DNA of 64,000 bases from Vulcanimicrobiota bacterium (GCA_019637395.1 JAHBVR010000008.1:62001-126000); one strand, 5' to 3'. Shown: positions 25,281 through 34,560, counted from the stretch's first letter. Notes: a model not told the origin generated them from the letters alone. Numbers and translations: made by a program.

Positions 25281-26480
25281 GTGAAGTCTCTGGTGTTCCT
25301 CAACCTGGCCAATCTGTTCGAAGGCATCTGCTACTTCGGCATGGTGCCGCTGCTGATCGCTTATTTGCAGCGTCACTTCGCGGTCGATGATATCCGAGCC
25401 GGCTGGGTTCTATCCTACTATGTCGGCCTGGTCACCCTGGCCATGTTTCCGGGGGGTGCTCTGTGCGACCGGCTGGGGGCGCGCCGTGCCCTGATTTGGG
25501 CTCTGGGGCTGGTCGGTCTGGGGCGGACGCTGTTGCTCTATTCGGCTCAATTGGGAATGGATTGGGCTCTCTTGGGGCTGACGGTGATGGCCACCGGCAC
25601 GGGAATCTTTCAACCTTGCGTCTACGCCGCCGTTAAAGACTACACTCGAGCGCCCCAGGCGGCGGCCGGCTATAGCTGGCTCTATGCCATCATGAATTTG
25701 GGAACCGTACTCTGGTTCTTGCTGGCCCCCGGGGTGCGCGCCTGGGGGGATATCGAGGGCGTATATCTGGTGCTGAGCCTGGTGACGTGGGCCAACTGGG
25801 GATTTCAGTTGCTTTGTTTCCGCCAGCCGGCCTATCCCCGGAGCGCTCCGGTAGGTGCCGGAGGTACTCTGTGGAACCGGCGCTTTCTCGTCTTCATCTG
25901 GCTGCTGGTGCCGGTGCGTAGTCTGGTGGCGCATCTCAACTACACTCTGCCCACGGCCGTTTTGCGCACCTACCCCTGGTTCTACGACCGGCTGGAGTAT
26001 TGTTTCGCGCTGAACAACTTTCTGCTCTTTGTGGGCACTCCGCTGCTCACTTACCTGACGCTGGGCCGATCCTTGATGGGCTTGATGATCGGCGGCAGTC
26101 TGGTGAGCGCGCTGTCGCTGGGGTTTTTGATGCTACCGGCCCAGACGGCCTGGTTGCTGGCTTTTGTGCTGGCCTTCAGCCTGGGCGAGGCGGTCTGGCA
26201 ATCCCGGCTGTTTGAGTTTGTGGCCCAGCAGGCTCCCCCGGGGAAAGTAGGAGCGGCCATGAGCTTCGCCAACTTTCCCTGGTTTGTGGCCAAAACGGCC
26301 GCGGGCGCCTATTCCGGCTGGATGCTCCAGCACTTCATTCCAGCCCAGGGGGCGCAGCGCCCGGAGATTCTCTGGGGCGCCTATTTGTTGCTGGCCTTGC
26401 TGACTCCCTTGAGTCTGCTTGTGCTGCGCCACTGGTTGACGCAAGGTCTGGTCCCCCCGGAAACCGAACCTGTGCCGTAG
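25281..26480 (+). CDS. MFS transporter
   Basis: 399 residues from GTG 25281 with AAGGGG 7 nt upstream. About 11-12 hydrophobic helices are visible and the inter-helix loop 2-3 has GGALCDRLGARRALIW, the MFS signature (G-x3-D-R-x-G-R-R). The N-terminus (NLFEGICYFGMVPLLIAYLQ) resembles POT/peptide-like or sugar-efflux members, but the substrate cannot be assigned. Its TAG overlaps the GTG of the next gene by 1 nt. Confidence 0.85.
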   Translation: MKSLVFLNLANLFEGICYFGMVPLLIAYLQRHFAVDDIRAGWVLSYYVGLVTLAMFPGGALCDRLGARRALIWALGLVGLGRTLLLYSAQLGMDWALLGLTVMATGTGIFQPCVYAAVKDYTRAPQAAAGYSWLYAIMNLGTVLWFLLAPGVRAWGDIEGVYLVLSLVTWANWGFQLLCFRQPAYPRSAPVGAGGTLWNRRFLVFIWLLVPVRSLVAHLNYTLPTAVLRTYPWFYDRLEYCFALNNFLLFVGTPLLTYLTLGRSLMGLMIGGSLVSALSLGFLMLPAQTAWLLAFVLAFSLGEAVWQSRLFEFVAQQAPPGKVGAAMSFANFPWFVAKTAAGAYSGWMLQHFIPAQGAQRPEILWGAYLLLALLTPLSLLVLRHWLTQGLVPPETEPVP

Positions 26481-27088
26481 TGAATCCAGAAATTCTCGAG
26501 TTATTCTGCCAGTCGGTGGCTGACGTGGGTCTGTTTTCCTGGTGGTCCGTCTCGGACGACGGCCAGTTTCAAGTCGAGTTCGCGGGCACCCAGCTTTGGA
26601 TGCCGCCTCTGGCCGAAGGCGGTCCTCCCTGCGGAACCATCGCTCTACGCTTTGAGGGCGATGTGCAACGCTGTTTCTTGCGCAAGGACCAGAAGGTCCT
26701 GCCGGCCGACTGGGCCGCCCAACTGCAGAACGACTCATTGCGTCCGCTGCGACTCACTTCCCGGTCGATGAGGCTTTGCTATGAAAGCGGGTCGCAGGAA
26801 TATCTGGAAGAGGTCCACCGCCACGCGGAGATGGGCAGGCCTTCTGAAGCGGAGGATCTGCTCAGTCGTCCCGCTCGTCTGCTCTTCTGGGCCGGTGAGG
26901 TGGGGGTAGCCGTGGCCGCCCGCCGCATGGCCCTGGTCAGCCATCAGGGAGACCTTGATTGGCAACTGGTTCCGGGCATGGTGTCGCGCTGGTGGAGTTA
27001 CTGGGAAGACTACTGGAGAGTCCGCCAAACCGAAGCTGCGCGCGCCTGGGATTATGCTTGCGAAGTCACCGTGCCGGTAGCCGATTAA
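26480..27088 (+). CDS. Hypothetical protein coupled to the MFS gene
   Basis: 202 residues from GTG 26480, sharing one base with the stop of the transporter gene, so translation is coupled. No signal peptide or known motif is seen. The protein is Trp-rich at its end (VSRWWSYWEDYWRVRQTEAA) and has a beta-rich first half (GQFQVEFAGTQLWMPPL, GTIALRFEGDVQRCFL). The family is unrecognised. Confidence 0.6.
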   Translation: MNPEILELFCQSVADVGLFSWWSVSDDGQFQVEFAGTQLWMPPLAEGGPPCGTIALRFEGDVQRCFLRKDQKVLPADWAAQLQNDSLRPLRLTSRSMRLCYESGSQEYLEEVHRHAEMGRPSEAEDLLSRPARLLFWAGEVGVAVAARRMALVSHQGDLDWQLVPGMVSRWWSYWEDYWRVRQTEAARAWDYACEVTVPVAD

Positions 27089-27303
27089 CGCCGCTGGCAC
27101 CGCGCCCGGCATCGGGAACCAGGCGCAGCACTCCTCCCGAGGCGGTCCAGGTGCCCAGAGAATAGGCAAGAATGCCGCCGATGCGGCGATTCATCTCGTA
27201 ATGACCGTCTACCGATGGTAAAATCGAACTTTGGGCTCCCGCCCCCAGACTCAAGGCAAACCAGAACAGTAAAACTCAAACTCCAGCGCAGCAACGTCTT
27301 CAT
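27066..27303 (-). pseudogene. Possible small secreted protein with a frame break
   Basis: An ATG at 27303 begins a hydrophobic leader (MKTLLRWSLSFTVLV) in one frame. The next frame, from about 27270, continues LLFWFALSLGAGAQSS, which looks like the end of a signal peptide with an Ala-x-Ala site, and then runs 60 residues (SVDGHYEMNRRIGGILAYSL) to a stop at 27066. Joining the two gives a coherent ~75-residue secreted product, so a 1-nt indel is possible. Its ATG overlaps the stop of the glycosyltransferase-like gene upstream. Support is weak: the joined frame could be chance. Confidence 0.25.
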
Positions 27304-29309
27304 CAAGGCGGTTTTTTCGCGGCCCTCAAAGTCGCCCAGCTCAGCTTCAGGCCTTGGAAGGCCAGCGCCAGCGGGCGCTGGTCGCTTTCTGAAGTGGAGC
27401 CCCATTGGCTGTAGCCGAACTCGATGAGGCTGGTGCCCACTCCTACCCGCAGATCCGCCTGCAGTGGGGTGGGGTCCAGGGGAAGGGTGGCCAGCCGGGC
27501 TTGAGGCCGCCCGTTCACTCGGATTTCCAGGTGATTGCCCGGCTTGGTGGCGTGGCCGAGCCAGCTGAGTCTGAGCTTGCCGCCGCGCACGGTGCTCAGG
27601 CGCAGTTGGCTGGTGGGACCGTAGCTCCAGCGGAAAGAAGGCTGGCCGGGACGAGCTTCGTCTGTTCCCCAGCCTTCCAGATAGGTCAAACCGCCGGGTT
27701 GGTCGGCATTCCAATTTTGGACCTCGAGATCGAAGATGCGAATTCCCGAGGTGGCGGCGAAGGTCAGGCGGCCGGCCGTGCCCCATTCCACCTCGCGGAA
27801 GAAAACCACCTTTTCGATAACTCCCGGGGAAGCCGGCAGCACGGTCCAGGGCCGTCCATTGAGGCCCACCGGCGCCGGGCGTGGCGAGGCGTAGCGGAAG
27901 AGCACGGAACCGCTCTGGCGGCCCGCAGCTCCGGGCGCGATGAAGCTGATTTCAGACCGGGCTTCCCGGGGAGTTATATAAAAGTGATCGCCGGCTCGTT
28001 CCAGGTCGCCAAAACCCTGCCGATTCGGTTGATTTAAACGCGAGAGAAGGTCGGCGGGAGCCGCGTCTTTCAGTTGCTGCAAACGCTCGGGCGTGATGTT
28101 GAAAGGGGCCAGTCGCCACTCCCAGAGCACCCGTTTTTCAGGATCGATGGTAAAAGTCTGGTCGCCGAAGATCATGTGGGCCACCGGCCGGGTGTAGGCT
28201 ATCCAGACGTTCAACCACAGTGACCAGGCCAGTCCGGGCAGCAGCACCAACCAGAGAGCCCGCCCGGGCCGCATCATCAGGCCGATGATGCTAAGCGGCA
28301 GCACCGTTTCGGCGGTCAGCCGCGAGCCGTAGCTGGCCCCGCCCCACCAGTCGAGTTGCAAGGCCACCACCGTCAGGTGCAGGCCGACGTAAGCATAAAG
28401 CGCCCAAAACAAAGCGTTGCGGCGCAGCCGCGCCGGTCCCAGAAAGAAGGAAAGGGCCAGCAGCGGCTGATAGACGAAGATGCCCACGCCCGGACTGAAG
28501 AGAATCCCGATCATGCGCAGGCTGAAGTCACCTGCCTCCAGCATAAGGGTGCGGCCGCGAAAATAGGGGTGTAGGGGAGTGCCGAAAAAGTGCCAGCAGG
28601 CCAGGGAATAGAGGGCCAGGCAGAGCAGCAACGCCAGCAGCGCCCGAGGGAATTGGCGGGGCTTGCGCCAGAGCACATAAAGCAGCGCCGGCGGCACCCA
28701 GAGCGCGCCGGTGGGCCGGCAGAAATAACCCAGCGCCAGCAGCACGCCGACTGGCCAGCCCTTCCACTCGCCCTTTCCGTAATATTCGCGGAGAAAGAGC
28801 ATTTGCACCCAGGTGACCAGCAAGACGGCCGGCAACTGGCTATTGAAGGCCGCTCCCAGAGCGCCCAAGCAGGCTCCGGCGCCGACCGACAAAAAGGCCC
28901 AGAGGGCCGCTCTACGTGGTTCGAAAAGCGCCTGGTAACCCCAGGCCAGCAGGCCGGTCAAGCCCAGCAGAGTGAGCGCCACCAACTGGCGTTGCACCAG
29001 CGCATCGGCTCCGCGATCCCACATCTGAGCGCCAAACAGGCGGGCCAGCGCCACGGCCGGCACCTGCAGCAACGGAACGAAAGGAGGATAAGCGTAAAAA
29101 GCTCCCCGGGCGTTGTGAAAGAACTGATAAGCGTAGAGGTCGACTTTGTCGGCGTAAGGAGTGAGTTCCGGGCGGCCGTGCTCCAACCAGGCCTGAGCCG
29201 AGAGCAGCGATCCCCAGGTATCGGCCTGTTGGCCGGCATACGGGCTGAAAGTCGAGACGCTCCAAAAGACGAGGGCGAAGAACACCCAGAGAAGGCGGCC
29301 GGAACTCAC
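27303..29309 (-). CDS. Polytopic membrane glycosyltransferase-like protein (GT-C type)
   Basis: 668 residues from GTG 29309 with GAGAAG ~10 nt upstream; the longer open frame overlaps the divergent gene and is Arg-rich shadow sequence. About ten membrane helices fill residues 5-420 (e.g. LLWVFFALVFWSVSTFS, ALLALLLCLALYSLACW). An early lumenal loop carries QADTWGSLLSAQAWLEHG and DLYAYQFFHNARGAFYAYPP, typical of GT-C lipid-linked-sugar transferases. The last ~220 residues form an exported beta-rich domain. It is divergent from another membrane protein of the same general design, 47 bp away. Confidence 0.72.
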   Translation of the reverse strand: MSSGRLLWVFFALVFWSVSTFSPYAGQQADTWGSLLSAQAWLEHGRPELTPYADKVDLYAYQFFHNARGAFYAYPPFVPLLQVPAVALARLFGAQMWDRGADALVQRQLVALTLLGLTGLLAWGYQALFEPRRAALWAFLSVGAGACLGALGAAFNSQLPAVLLVTWVQMLFLREYYGKGEWKGWPVGVLLALGYFCRPTGALWVPPALLYVLWRKPRQFPRALLALLLCLALYSLACWHFFGTPLHPYFRGRTLMLEAGDFSLRMIGILFSPGVGIFVYQPLLALSFFLGPARLRRNALFWALYAYVGLHLTVVALQLDWWGGASYGSRLTAETVLPLSIIGLMMRPGRALWLVLLPGLAWSLWLNVWIAYTRPVAHMIFGDQTFTIDPEKRVLWEWRLAPFNITPERLQQLKDAAPADLLSRLNQPNRQGFGDLERAGDHFYITPREARSEISFIAPGAAGRQSGSVLFRYASPRPAPVGLNGRPWTVLPASPGVIEKVVFFREVEWGTAGRLTFAATSGIRIFDLEVQNWNADQPGGLTYLEGWGTDEARPGQPSFRWSYGPTSQLRLSTVRGGKLRLSWLGHATKPGNHLEIRVNGRPQARLATLPLDPTPLQADLRVGVGTSLIEFGYSQWGSTSESDQRPLALAFQGLKLSWATLRAAKKPP

Positions 29310-29356
29310 GCGCCACGGCTTCTCAGAGCCGGCCCTGAATCCTACACAGGAATAAT

Positions 29357-31465
29357 TTGGGCACAAACAAAGCCCTGCCCATGGCCGCAAGAGCCAATCG
29401 CCCACTCGATATTCTCTGTTTTTTCCTGGCCGGATTTCTCTGCCTGCTGCCGTGTGCTTACTATTTTGATTGCTTTTCCCTGGAGGGGTTGACCCGGCCC
29501 TGGTACGCGCTGGGCGACATCCCCTTGATGTGCGGCTACTACCAGGCCTTTGCCGAAGGCGATGGCTACCCGTTCTTTCCCCACTTTGTGTCTCGGCTGA
29601 ACGCACCCTATACGGCCAACTGGGCGGATTTCCCCACCACTGAAGAGCTCATCTGGGCCTACGGGGGAGTCCTCACCCGCTTTTGGGGTTTCATCACCGC
29701 ATATAATCTGTCGATCTTGAGTGCCCACGTGCTGGCGGGTCTATCCATGTTTCTGTGCGCCCGCCGGAGCGGCGCAGACCGCCCCAGTTCTTTGCTGGCC
29801 GCTTTTTGCTTTTCCGTTTCCCGCTTTCTTTTTGTACGCGATGCCGCCCATATCAATTTATCCTTTTGCTGGCATCTGCCCCTCTATTGGTTGGCTGCGC
29901 GAATGCTCTGGGAGGGGCGAGCCCTGGAGCGCAGACACTGGTCAGGCCTGCTCTTGTTATGCTGGCTGGCCGCCTGGCTTCATCCCTATTTCTGGTATGC
30001 CTGGATGCTCATGCTGCTCCCTTGCTGGTTGCAGCCTCTCCTGCTCAAAGACTGGCTACGCGCCCGCCCGGCGCTCCTTTTGAGCGGCGCCAGCGTCCTG
30101 GGCTTACTTCTTTCGCACCTGGACACTTTGCTGTCCTGGCTACTCTGGGGACGCTCAGCTCAGACCTTTCAAAGAACCATCAATGAACTGCAAATCTACG
30201 GTTTGCGCTTACCCGAGATGTTGCTGCCCTGCCAGCATCACCTCAAACCTTTGGACGAGTGGGCTCAGCAGCACTATTACCAGGGGATGCTTAATACGGG
30301 CTACGAGATGGAAAGTCACTACCTGGGCCTGTTAGGCCTCCTGGCTGTGGCTCACCTCGTTTGGCAAGGGTTGGCTGCCTCTGCCAGGCGCCAGCCATTG
30401 CCCTTCGAGTTCGGAATGATGGGCTGGTTAGTCGCGGTGGGTGTATGTGGCGGACTCAACATGTGTGCCGGCTCTTTCGGATTACTGCTCTTTCGTTGTA
30501 CCTGCCGTTTCAGCGTGGTCATCCTGGCCGGTGCTTTGCTGCACCTGGCGCACTGGCTGACCCAACGGCGAACATTCGGCGGTAAGCGCTGGGCCTGGCT
30601 TTTTTTACTGATTCCCCTCTCTTGCCTGGATACTATGCCGCCACGCCCTCCCGGCAAAGACTTCATCTGGGACACCGTCAAAAATCAGCGGGCGATGGTG
30701 GACTATCTGGAAAAGACCCTGCCTGCCCATTCCATGGTTTTTCAGTGGCCGGTCATGGAATACCCGGAAGGTCGGAAGCTCAACAAGCTGGAGCCCTACG
30801 AGCAGCTTTACGCCTACATGCTTTCCAAGAATCTGCGCTTCTCTTTCGGTGACTGCAAAGGTCGCCCTGAATCGCAGTGGCAACAGTATCTGGATTTCAA
30901 GGATAAAGAAGCTCTCATGAAACAGTTGGAGAACTACGGTTTCGAGGCCTTCGTGCTCTACCGGGCGGGTGTGGCCAATCCGCAACTGAGCAGTTGGGAC
31001 AACTGGTCGCGCAAACCGGACTTCGTCAGTCCCTGGAATGACCTATGGGTCTACCGCCTGCACCCGGCTCAGGTCGCCCGGAAGCCCCCGCTCATGCCCA
31101 GCGTTTCCTTCGGTCCTTCTTTTTACAATGAAGAGCACGACCAGCGCATGCGCTGGCACTGGGCCTTCGGCACCTCCACCATGGAGGTGATCGTGCCCGA
31201 CCCTTGCCCCTATCGCTTCGAGTTCGGAATCAGCGCCATGGGCTCGCCCACCGATTTTCGCGTGTGGCTGGACGGCCGTTTTCTTGCGCAGGTGGAAGCA
31301 CCCGCCGAATACGCCGTCTACCGCCAGATGACCATCGATCTTTCCCAGCTCAAGCCGGGCATTCACCGAATCCGCCTGCAACCCCAGGGTAGTCTGCCCG
31401 GACGGCTGGAGGACGGAGCCCGTCTCTCATTTCAACTGGTCAATCCCCAGTTTGTAAAGCCGTAG
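29357..31465 (+). CDS. Polytopic membrane protein, GT-C/YfhO-like
   Basis: 702 residues. TTG 29357 follows CAGGA at ~6 nt; ATG 29381 is an alternative. About eleven membrane helices cover residues 17-430 (PLDILCFFLAGFLCLLPCAYYF onwards, e.g. VLAGLSMFLCARR). The first large loop has PWYALGDIPLMCGYYQAF, including an acidic residue expected in GT-C catalysis. The C-terminal ~230 residues are exported, with a beta-sandwich-like end (FEFGISAMGSPTDFRVWLDG). Probably involved in cell-surface glycan assembly; the exact reaction is unknown. Its 3' end overlaps the converging S15 hydrolase by 39 nt. Confidence 0.7.
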   Translation: MGTNKALPMAARANRPLDILCFFLAGFLCLLPCAYYFDCFSLEGLTRPWYALGDIPLMCGYYQAFAEGDGYPFFPHFVSRLNAPYTANWADFPTTEELIWAYGGVLTRFWGFITAYNLSILSAHVLAGLSMFLCARRSGADRPSSLLAAFCFSVSRFLFVRDAAHINLSFCWHLPLYWLAARMLWEGRALERRHWSGLLLLCWLAAWLHPYFWYAWMLMLLPCWLQPLLLKDWLRARPALLLSGASVLGLLLSHLDTLLSWLLWGRSAQTFQRTINELQIYGLRLPEMLLPCQHHLKPLDEWAQQHYYQGMLNTGYEMESHYLGLLGLLAVAHLVWQGLAASARRQPLPFEFGMMGWLVAVGVCGGLNMCAGSFGLLLFRCTCRFSVVILAGALLHLAHWLTQRRTFGGKRWAWLFLLIPLSCLDTMPPRPPGKDFIWDTVKNQRAMVDYLEKTLPAHSMVFQWPVMEYPEGRKLNKLEPYEQLYAYMLSKNLRFSFGDCKGRPESQWQQYLDFKDKEALMKQLENYGFEAFVLYRAGVANPQLSSWDNWSRKPDFVSPWNDLWVYRLHPAQVARKPPLMPSVSFGPSFYNEEHDQRMRWHWAFGTSTMEVIVPDPCPYRFEFGISAMGSPTDFRVWLDGRFLAQVEAPAEYAVYRQMTIDLSQLKPGIHRIRLQPQGSLPGRLEDGARLSFQLVNPQFVKP

Positions 31466-33286
31466 CTGCGAGGGGTGGTCGTCGCCGTAGTAGAGGCGAT
31501 GGGTGGCCTTCACAAAGTCTTCGGGGCGGGCCTCGAACAGATTGCCCACCCAGCTTTGCGGATTGCGGTCGATATAGGGGAACCAGCTGGACTGAACCTG
31601 CACCATCACCCGATGGTTACGCATGAAGGTGTGGCACACGTCGTTGAGCGTAAAGTGCACTCGGGTGGGCCGGTCGGGTTCAAAGGGTTTGGGGTGTTCA
31701 AAACTCTCCCGAAAGCGACCGCGCATCGGTTCGCCGCGCACCAGCGTCTGCTGGCCGCCGCGGTATTTCTCGTCGTCGACGGCCAGCTTGCCGGGATTGA
31801 CGTCGATCAGCTTGACCACCCAGTCGGCGTCCTGGCGACTGGTGGAAACCCACAGGGAAACCTCGATGGGGCCCGCGATGGTGAGGTCGTCCCGCAGTGA
31901 TTCGCCCTGGTAGACCAGCACATCCGGGCGGCGGGCGGCAAAGCGCTGATCCTCGGCCATATAGTCTTTGGACTGGCGAATGCTGGAGTTGTCGGCCGTA
32001 TAGGGGACCGGCCGGGCCGGGTCGCTGACGAATTCGTCGTGACCATCCGCCTGGGATGCTTTAGTGGCCAATTTGCCCTGCGAGCTCATGAACAAGTCCA
32101 GCGGTTGCGCCTGCGGGGGCGGCCAACTCGGGAAGGATCGCCAGCGATTGGCTCCGGTTTCGAAAACCCAGGCCCCGGCCAAACCAGAAGGCTCGGTGCC
32201 TTTCAAGTGCTGCTGAAAAAAGGCCAGCTCGGCTTTCTGGTAAGTCTGCGAGGTGGTGGTGCCAAAGTCGGCCGCTCCCAGCGTCTTGCCTTCGGCACGC
32301 CACCAACCGCCGTGAAACCAGGGACCGACTACCAGATGGACGGGAATTCCGGGATTTTGCTTACGAATGCTCTGATAGATGTGCAGCGGTCCATAGAGGT
32401 CCTCCGTGTCGAACCAGCCGGCCACCACCAGGGTGGCCGCCTTGATTCCCCGCAAATGGGGCAAGAGATTGCGGCTCTGCCAGTAAGAATCGTAGTTGGG
32501 GTGACGGCTCATCTCTTCCCAGAAGGCGTTGGCGAAGCCGAATTTCTTGAGGGCATTGCCCACCGGCCCCAGTTCCAGGAAGAATTGATAGGCGTCGTTG
32601 GTCGGGTACTCGTAATTTTTGGCAGGCACCTCGCTGGGCTCAGGGCGCGGCTTGCCGAAGTTGGCGAAAAAGCCGAAAGCCATCTGCAGATTGAAAGCTC
32701 CGTTGCGATGCATGTCGTCGCCGCGAAACCAGTCGGCGATGGGTGCCTGCGGCGAGATGGCCTTGAGCGCCGGGTGTCCCTGGATGGCTCCGCAGGCCGT
32801 GTAGAAGCCGGGATAGGAGATTCCCCACATGCCCACTCGTCCTGAGTTGCCCGGCACATTTTTGACAAGCCACTCGATACTGTCGTAGGTATCCGTGGCC
32901 TCGTCTACACCGGCGCCGTCGAGGCAGGGGCGCATATTGACGAATTCGCCTTCCGACATCCAGCGTCCACGGACGTCCTGAAAAGCGAAGATGTAGCCTT
33001 CCTTTTCGTAGTCGATGATGGGAGCGAGGCTGTCGCGATAGCGGTCCAGACCGTAGGGTGCCGCTGAATAGGGAGTTCGCATGAGCAAGATGGGATATTT
33101 TTTGCCGAAATGTACCCCATTCGGAACATAGACGCTGGTAAAGAGACGCTTCCCGTCGCGGGCTGGGATGCGAAACTCATATTTCCCATAGCCTGCGTGG
33201 ATGGCCTGGGCACGCTCTCTGGCCGGATCCGGTGCCTGAGCGGCGGCGCTCCAGGTCAATAGCATGAAAATCGCGATTCGTTTCAT
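31427..33286 (-). CDS. CocE/NonD (S15 X-Pro dipeptidyl-peptidase) family hydrolase, secreted
   Basis: 619 residues with a signal peptide MKRIAIFMLLTWSAAAQA. Alpha/beta-hydrolase triad: Ser in VGMWGISYPGFYT, Asp in VAGWFDTEDLYG, His in VVGPWFHGGWW. The C-terminal jelly-roll domain (IAGPIEVSLWVSTSRQDADW, GEPMRGRFRESFEHPKPFEP) completes the CocE/glutaryl-7-ACA acylase architecture. It hydrolyses acyl or N-terminal dipeptide bonds; the substrate is unknown. The ATG lies only 10 nt after a strong hairpin and has no Shine-Dalgarno sequence. Confidence 0.88.
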   Translation of the reverse strand: MKRIAIFMLLTWSAAAQAPDPARERAQAIHAGYGKYEFRIPARDGKRLFTSVYVPNGVHFGKKYPILLMRTPYSAAPYGLDRYRDSLAPIIDYEKEGYIFAFQDVRGRWMSEGEFVNMRPCLDGAGVDEATDTYDSIEWLVKNVPGNSGRVGMWGISYPGFYTACGAIQGHPALKAISPQAPIADWFRGDDMHRNGAFNLQMAFGFFANFGKPRPEPSEVPAKNYEYPTNDAYQFFLELGPVGNALKKFGFANAFWEEMSRHPNYDSYWQSRNLLPHLRGIKAATLVVAGWFDTEDLYGPLHIYQSIRKQNPGIPVHLVVGPWFHGGWWRAEGKTLGAADFGTTTSQTYQKAELAFFQQHLKGTEPSGLAGAWVFETGANRWRSFPSWPPPQAQPLDLFMSSQGKLATKASQADGHDEFVSDPARPVPYTADNSSIRQSKDYMAEDQRFAARRPDVLVYQGESLRDDLTIAGPIEVSLWVSTSRQDADWVVKLIDVNPGKLAVDDEKYRGGQQTLVRGEPMRGRFRESFEHPKPFEPDRPTRVHFTLNDVCHTFMRNHRVMVQVQSSWFPYIDRNPQSWVGNLFEARPEDFVKATHRLYYGDDHPSQLRLYKLGIDQLK

Positions 33287-33296
33287 CTTGACAAAG

Positions 33297-33325
33297 AACA
33301 GGGGCCGCGCTTGGCGGCCCCTGTT
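33297..33325 (-). terminator. Hairpin, likely terminator of the ankyrin gene
   Basis: A perfect 12-bp stem (AACAGGGGCCGC and GCGGCCCCTGTT) closes a 5-nt loop. On the minus strand it is followed by TCTTTGTC, a modest U-rich tract. It lies 33 nt after the ankyrin-gene stop and 10 nt before the ATG of the S15 hydrolase, leaving no room for a promoter between them, so partial read-through or control of the downstream gene is possible. Confidence 0.7.
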
Positions 33326-33357
33326 TCTCCTCCCACATCGGTTTCGCTTGAAAACGG

Positions 33358-33927
33358 CTACATGCCACCACGCTGCTTGAGCAGCTTTTGGATGGTCGGA
33401 TCGGTGGTGCGATCCATGGCTGTGCGGCCTTCGCGATCTACTTCGCCGGGGCTGGCTCCCAGAGCCAGCAGGCGGGCGACATACTCGCTATTGTTCGCGG
33501 CCGCGAAACGCATCAGGGGTGTCCGTCCCCAGGGGTCGGGCGCATTCAGATCGACGCGTGGATCCTTGAGCAGGAGGTCCAGCACGCCTTTGGGGTCGGG
33601 GGTGCCGGAGGTACGGTAGTGTTTGTTCCCTTTACCGGCGCCCAGGTACTCTTCAATGGCTTCGTGGAAGCAGCTCTCACCCTGGTTATCGGTCTCATTG
33701 ACGTTGGCGCCGTTCTTGATCAGATATTCGGCGATTGCTGGATACCCCTCATCGCAAGCCTCGTGCAGTGCCGTCTCACCCGAACCATTCCGCGAGTCCA
33801 CAGGCACCCCGGATTCTACCAGGCAGCGTACGGCCGCCAAATCGCCCCGCTCGGCAGCGTCCACCAGTGGGTGAGCCTGCGCGACCGCGGAGAAGGATAC
33901 AAAAAGAAGGAAAAGCATTCTTCGCAT
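33358..33927 (-). CDS. Secreted ankyrin-repeat protein
   Basis: 189 residues from ATG 33927, preceded by AAGGGG at a good distance; longer in-frame extension lacks support. The signal peptide MRRMLFLLFVSFSAVAQA is followed by about five ankyrin repeats: HPLVDAAERGDLAAVRCLVE, GETALHEACDEGYPAIAEYL, NQGESCFHEAIEEYL, WGRTPLMRFAAANNSEYVA, and EGRTAMDRTTD. It is probably periplasmic and mediates protein binding; the partner is unknown. A strong hairpin follows the stop. Confidence 0.82.
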   Translation of the reverse strand: MRRMLFLLFVSFSAVAQAHPLVDAAERGDLAAVRCLVESGVPVDSRNGSGETALHEACDEGYPAIAEYLIKNGANVNETDNQGESCFHEAIEEYLGAGKGNKHYRTSGTPDPKGVLDLLLKDPRVDLNAPDPWGRTPLMRFAAANNSEYVARLLALGASPGEVDREGRTAMDRTTDPTIQKLLKQRGGM

Positions 33928-34005
33928 GGCAATCCCCTTCTGGGCGGGTAGGTCGCATCCCTGGTGCTCGCTCTCAGCCAATGGAAAAGGTGGATCAGTT
34001 GCTCC

Positions 34006-34506
34006 GTGAAAGATGACGCCACTCACCGCTTTCAGCGGCTGCTCCGCCTCTTGACCACAATTCAGGAGAAGCCCGGCCAGTCCGCTCAGGAGCTGGCCGA
34101 GCAGTTCGGTACCTCCAAGCGCAATCTATTTCGCGATATCAAACTTCTGCAGGATAGCGGTTTCGAGATCGACAGTGAGAACGGCTACCGCCTCAACGGC
34201 AGCGGCCTGCCCGTCCCCAGCGCCGGTCCATACCTCGGTCAGGGCCTGAACCCCTGGGAGGTGTCGGCGGCCGGACCGGTGCGTATCGAAATTCAGGTCG
34301 AGCCGGCGCTGGCCCGCCAACTGGCCCAAGCCCCCCTGCATATCAGCCAGCGGCTCAGTAACGGCCGGCTTTCACTTCAGGTCAGCGGCCCCGACCGCGT
34401 GCTGGACTGGCTCATGTCGGTGCAGGGCGCCGAACTATTGGAACCTTCCTGGCTGCGCAGCTCGCTACACCGGCGCGCTCAGGAACTGGTCAAGCGCTAT
34501 ACCTGA
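34006..34506 (+). CDS. HTH transcriptional regulator with a WYL-type C-terminal extension only
   Basis: 166 residues from GTG 34006. Residues 1-60 are an HTH_11/DeoR-like winged helix (HRFQRLLRLLTTIQEKPGQS, then FGTSKRNLFRDIKLLQDSGF). The C-terminal half (VRIEIQVEPALARQLAQAPL, then LSLQVSGPDRVLDWLMSVQG, ending LEPSWLRSSLHRRAQELVKR) resembles the WCX region of YafY/WYL regulators. The central WYL ligand domain is missing: only about 35 residues lie between the two parts, against ~200 in the family. It is divergent from the ankyrin gene. Confidence 0.68.
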   Translation: MKDDATHRFQRLLRLLTTIQEKPGQSAQELAEQFGTSKRNLFRDIKLLQDSGFEIDSENGYRLNGSGLPVPSAGPYLGQGLNPWEVSAAGPVRIEIQVEPALARQLAQAPLHISQRLSNGRLSLQVSGPDRVLDWLMSVQGAELLEPSWLRSSLHRRAQELVKRYT

Positions 34507-34560
34507 TTGGGTGGCGTCGATCCGGCGGTTTTTGCGGATGTTTGAGTCTGAAGTGGTTTT

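Noticed and set aside
28590-29492. 300-codon plus-strand frame opposite the membrane glycosyltransferase
   Set aside because: Antisense shadow of transmembrane helices giving an artefactual Gln/His/Arg-rich product.
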